Positions 5,681 to 6,477 of a stretch of 6,477 bases of DNA are shown here, one piece after another. Position 1 is the stretch's first letter. Each line of letters begins with the position of its first letter. A program made the translations under genes and the position numbers. Under the pieces are notes generated by a model. It saw nothing but the letters and a program-made list of their open reading frames with translations. It did no database searches and had not been told where the DNA came from. This DNA comes from DASPXK01 sp035637315 (GTDB lineage Bacteria; Chloroflexota; UBA6077; JACCZL01), in assembly GCA_035637315.1 (NCBI GenBank), contig DASPXK010000252.1, forward strand, positions 1-6,477. The letters are read 5' to 3'.

Positions 5681-6477
5681 TGCGTGAGCCCCAGGCGCGC
5701 GAACGCGACTTCCACGCCACGCAGGTGGTAGTCCAGCTCGAAGCAGTCGGCCAGCTCCTCCGGTGACAACCGCTCGCTCACACATGAGTCCGCCGAAAGC
5801 AGCTCGAGCAGCGTGCCCTCGCCTGCCCAGGCCCGGCTGGCGTTGCGCTGGACCACCACATACGCGTCGTTGCGCGCCATCCCCTTTTCGACCAGCGCCA
5901 GCAGGACGCGCTCGGAGAAGATCAGTCCGCGGGTCAGATCGATGTTGGCTCGCATCCTGTCGGGGAAAACGTCCAGTCCCTCGATCACGTCCGTGAAGAG
6001 CCGCAGCATGTAATCGAGCGCCAGGCAAGCGTCGGGCAGGATCACCCGCTCGGCCGACGAGTGGCTAATGTCGCGCTCGTGCCAGAGCGCCACATTCTCG
6101 AGGGCCGGCACAGCGTCGGCGCGCACCACCCGGGCAAGCCCGCAGATTCGCTCGCACAGCTCGGGGTTGCGTTTGTGCGGCATCGCCGAGGAGCCTTGCT
6201 GGCCGGCAGAGACCGGCTCGGCGACCTCCCCGATCTCGGTCCGCTGCAGAGCCCTGATCTCCGTCGCCATCAATTCGACCGTGGCGGCGATGACCGCCAG
6301 GGTTGAGATGAAGGCAGCGTGGCGATCGCGCTGGAGGACCTGGGTCGAAGCGGCAGCTGGCTCCAGGCCAAGCCGCTCGCAGACCGACTCCTCGACCTCG
6401 GCTGGCACATTGGCGTGGGTGCCGACGGCGCCCGAGATTTTTCCGACTGCCACCTCGCGACGGGCGGCGGCCAGCCG
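5677..6477 (-). CDS. purB: Adenylosuccinate lyase, C-terminal part (cut by window edge)
   Basis: PurB removes fumarate from SAICAR (giving AICAR) and from adenylosuccinate (giving AMP). The 266 visible residues run off the right end of the window, so about 165 N-terminal residues are missing if the protein has the usual ~430. The frame stays open to the last base (RLAAARREVAVGKIS at the edge), so no start lies inside; the GTG at 6453 is internal. Family landmarks: VGKISGAVGTHAN, STQVLQRDRHA, the fumarate-lyase signature GSSAMPHKRNP (coded by 6195-6163) with the catalytic serine on the mobile loop, ENVALWHERDISHSSAERVILPDA, and DLTRGLIFSERVLLALVEKG. The general-acid/substrate histidines of the N-terminal domain fall outside the window. 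The sequence is of the Bacillus subtilis/Thermotoga type. Its TGA overlaps the purC GTG, making purB the first visible gene of a purB-purC-purS operon whose promoter lies beyond the window. Confidence 0.95.
   Translation of the reverse strand, partial: RLAAARREVAVGKISGAVGTHANVPAEVEESVCERLGLEPAAASTQVLQRDRHAAFISTLAVIAATVELMATEIRALQRTEIGEVAEPVSAGQQGSSAMPHKRNPELCERICGLARVVRADAVPALENVALWHERDISHSSAERVILPDACLALDYMLRLFTDVIEGLDVFPDRMRANIDLTRGLIFSERVLLALVEKGMARNDAYVVVQRNASRAWAGEGTLLELLSADSCVSERLSPEELADCFELDYHLRGVEVAFARLGLTQ

Noticed and set aside
5681..6028. Upstream in-frame extension of the purC reading frame (about 116 extra residues)
   Set aside because: It lies fully inside purB in another frame, its residues are Arg/Ala/Gly-rich and random-looking, and homologous SAICAR synthases begin near the GTG at 5680.
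1..6477. Novel defence system, CRISPR array, RNA gene or biosynthetic cluster
   Set aside because: No regularly spaced repeats, no nuclease/toxin pair, no tRNA or rRNA pattern and no unrecognised conserved ORF were seen; all six genes belong to known families.

Overview
This 6.5 kb, GC-rich window carries six protein genes and three non-coding stretches of structured or repeated DNA. The gene types (a PurS-type FGAM synthase subunit, a B. subtilis-type adenylosuccinate lyase), an apparently leaderless gene, GTG and TTG starts, and short palindromic repeats between genes suggest a GC-rich environmental bacterium. Chloroflexota is my best guess, from the look of the repeats and the purB-purC-purS order. 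That placement is an inference, not proven by the sequence.

Layout from left to right: (1) a short leader with a possible promoter, then a plus-strand 14-helix DHA2 drug efflux transporter (116-1675). (2) A convergent minus-strand phosphomannomutase/phosphoglucomutase (1720-3123) with a TTG start. Between the two 3' ends lies a 54-nt palindrome that supplies the stop codons of both genes. (3) A 526-bp gene-free stretch (3124-3649) that holds the mutase leader, several hairpins and what look like decayed dispersed repeats. (4) A plus-strand PHP-domain phosphoesterase (3650-4525) with an extended -10 box immediately before its ATG. (5) A tightly packed minus-strand purine operon purB-purC-purS (right edge to 4473), joined by 4-bp GTGA and ATGA overlaps. 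purB is cut by the window end. purS overlaps the PHP gene tail to tail by 53 bp.

The purine genes act together: PurS belongs to the FGAM synthase complex (step 4), PurC makes SAICAR and PurB cleaves it (and later adenylosuccinate). The usual PurS partners purQ and purL do not follow purS here and must lie elsewhere. The sugar-phosphate mutase probably feeds GDP-mannose or glucose-1-phosphate into cell-surface polysaccharide synthesis. The transporter and PHP enzyme show no evident functional link to their neighbours.

I found no CRISPR array, tRNA, rRNA, insertion sequence or defence system. This is mostly an ordinary housekeeping region. Its most interesting parts are the stop-codon-supplying palindrome, the repeat-filled intergenic stretch and the overlap-generated PurS tail.
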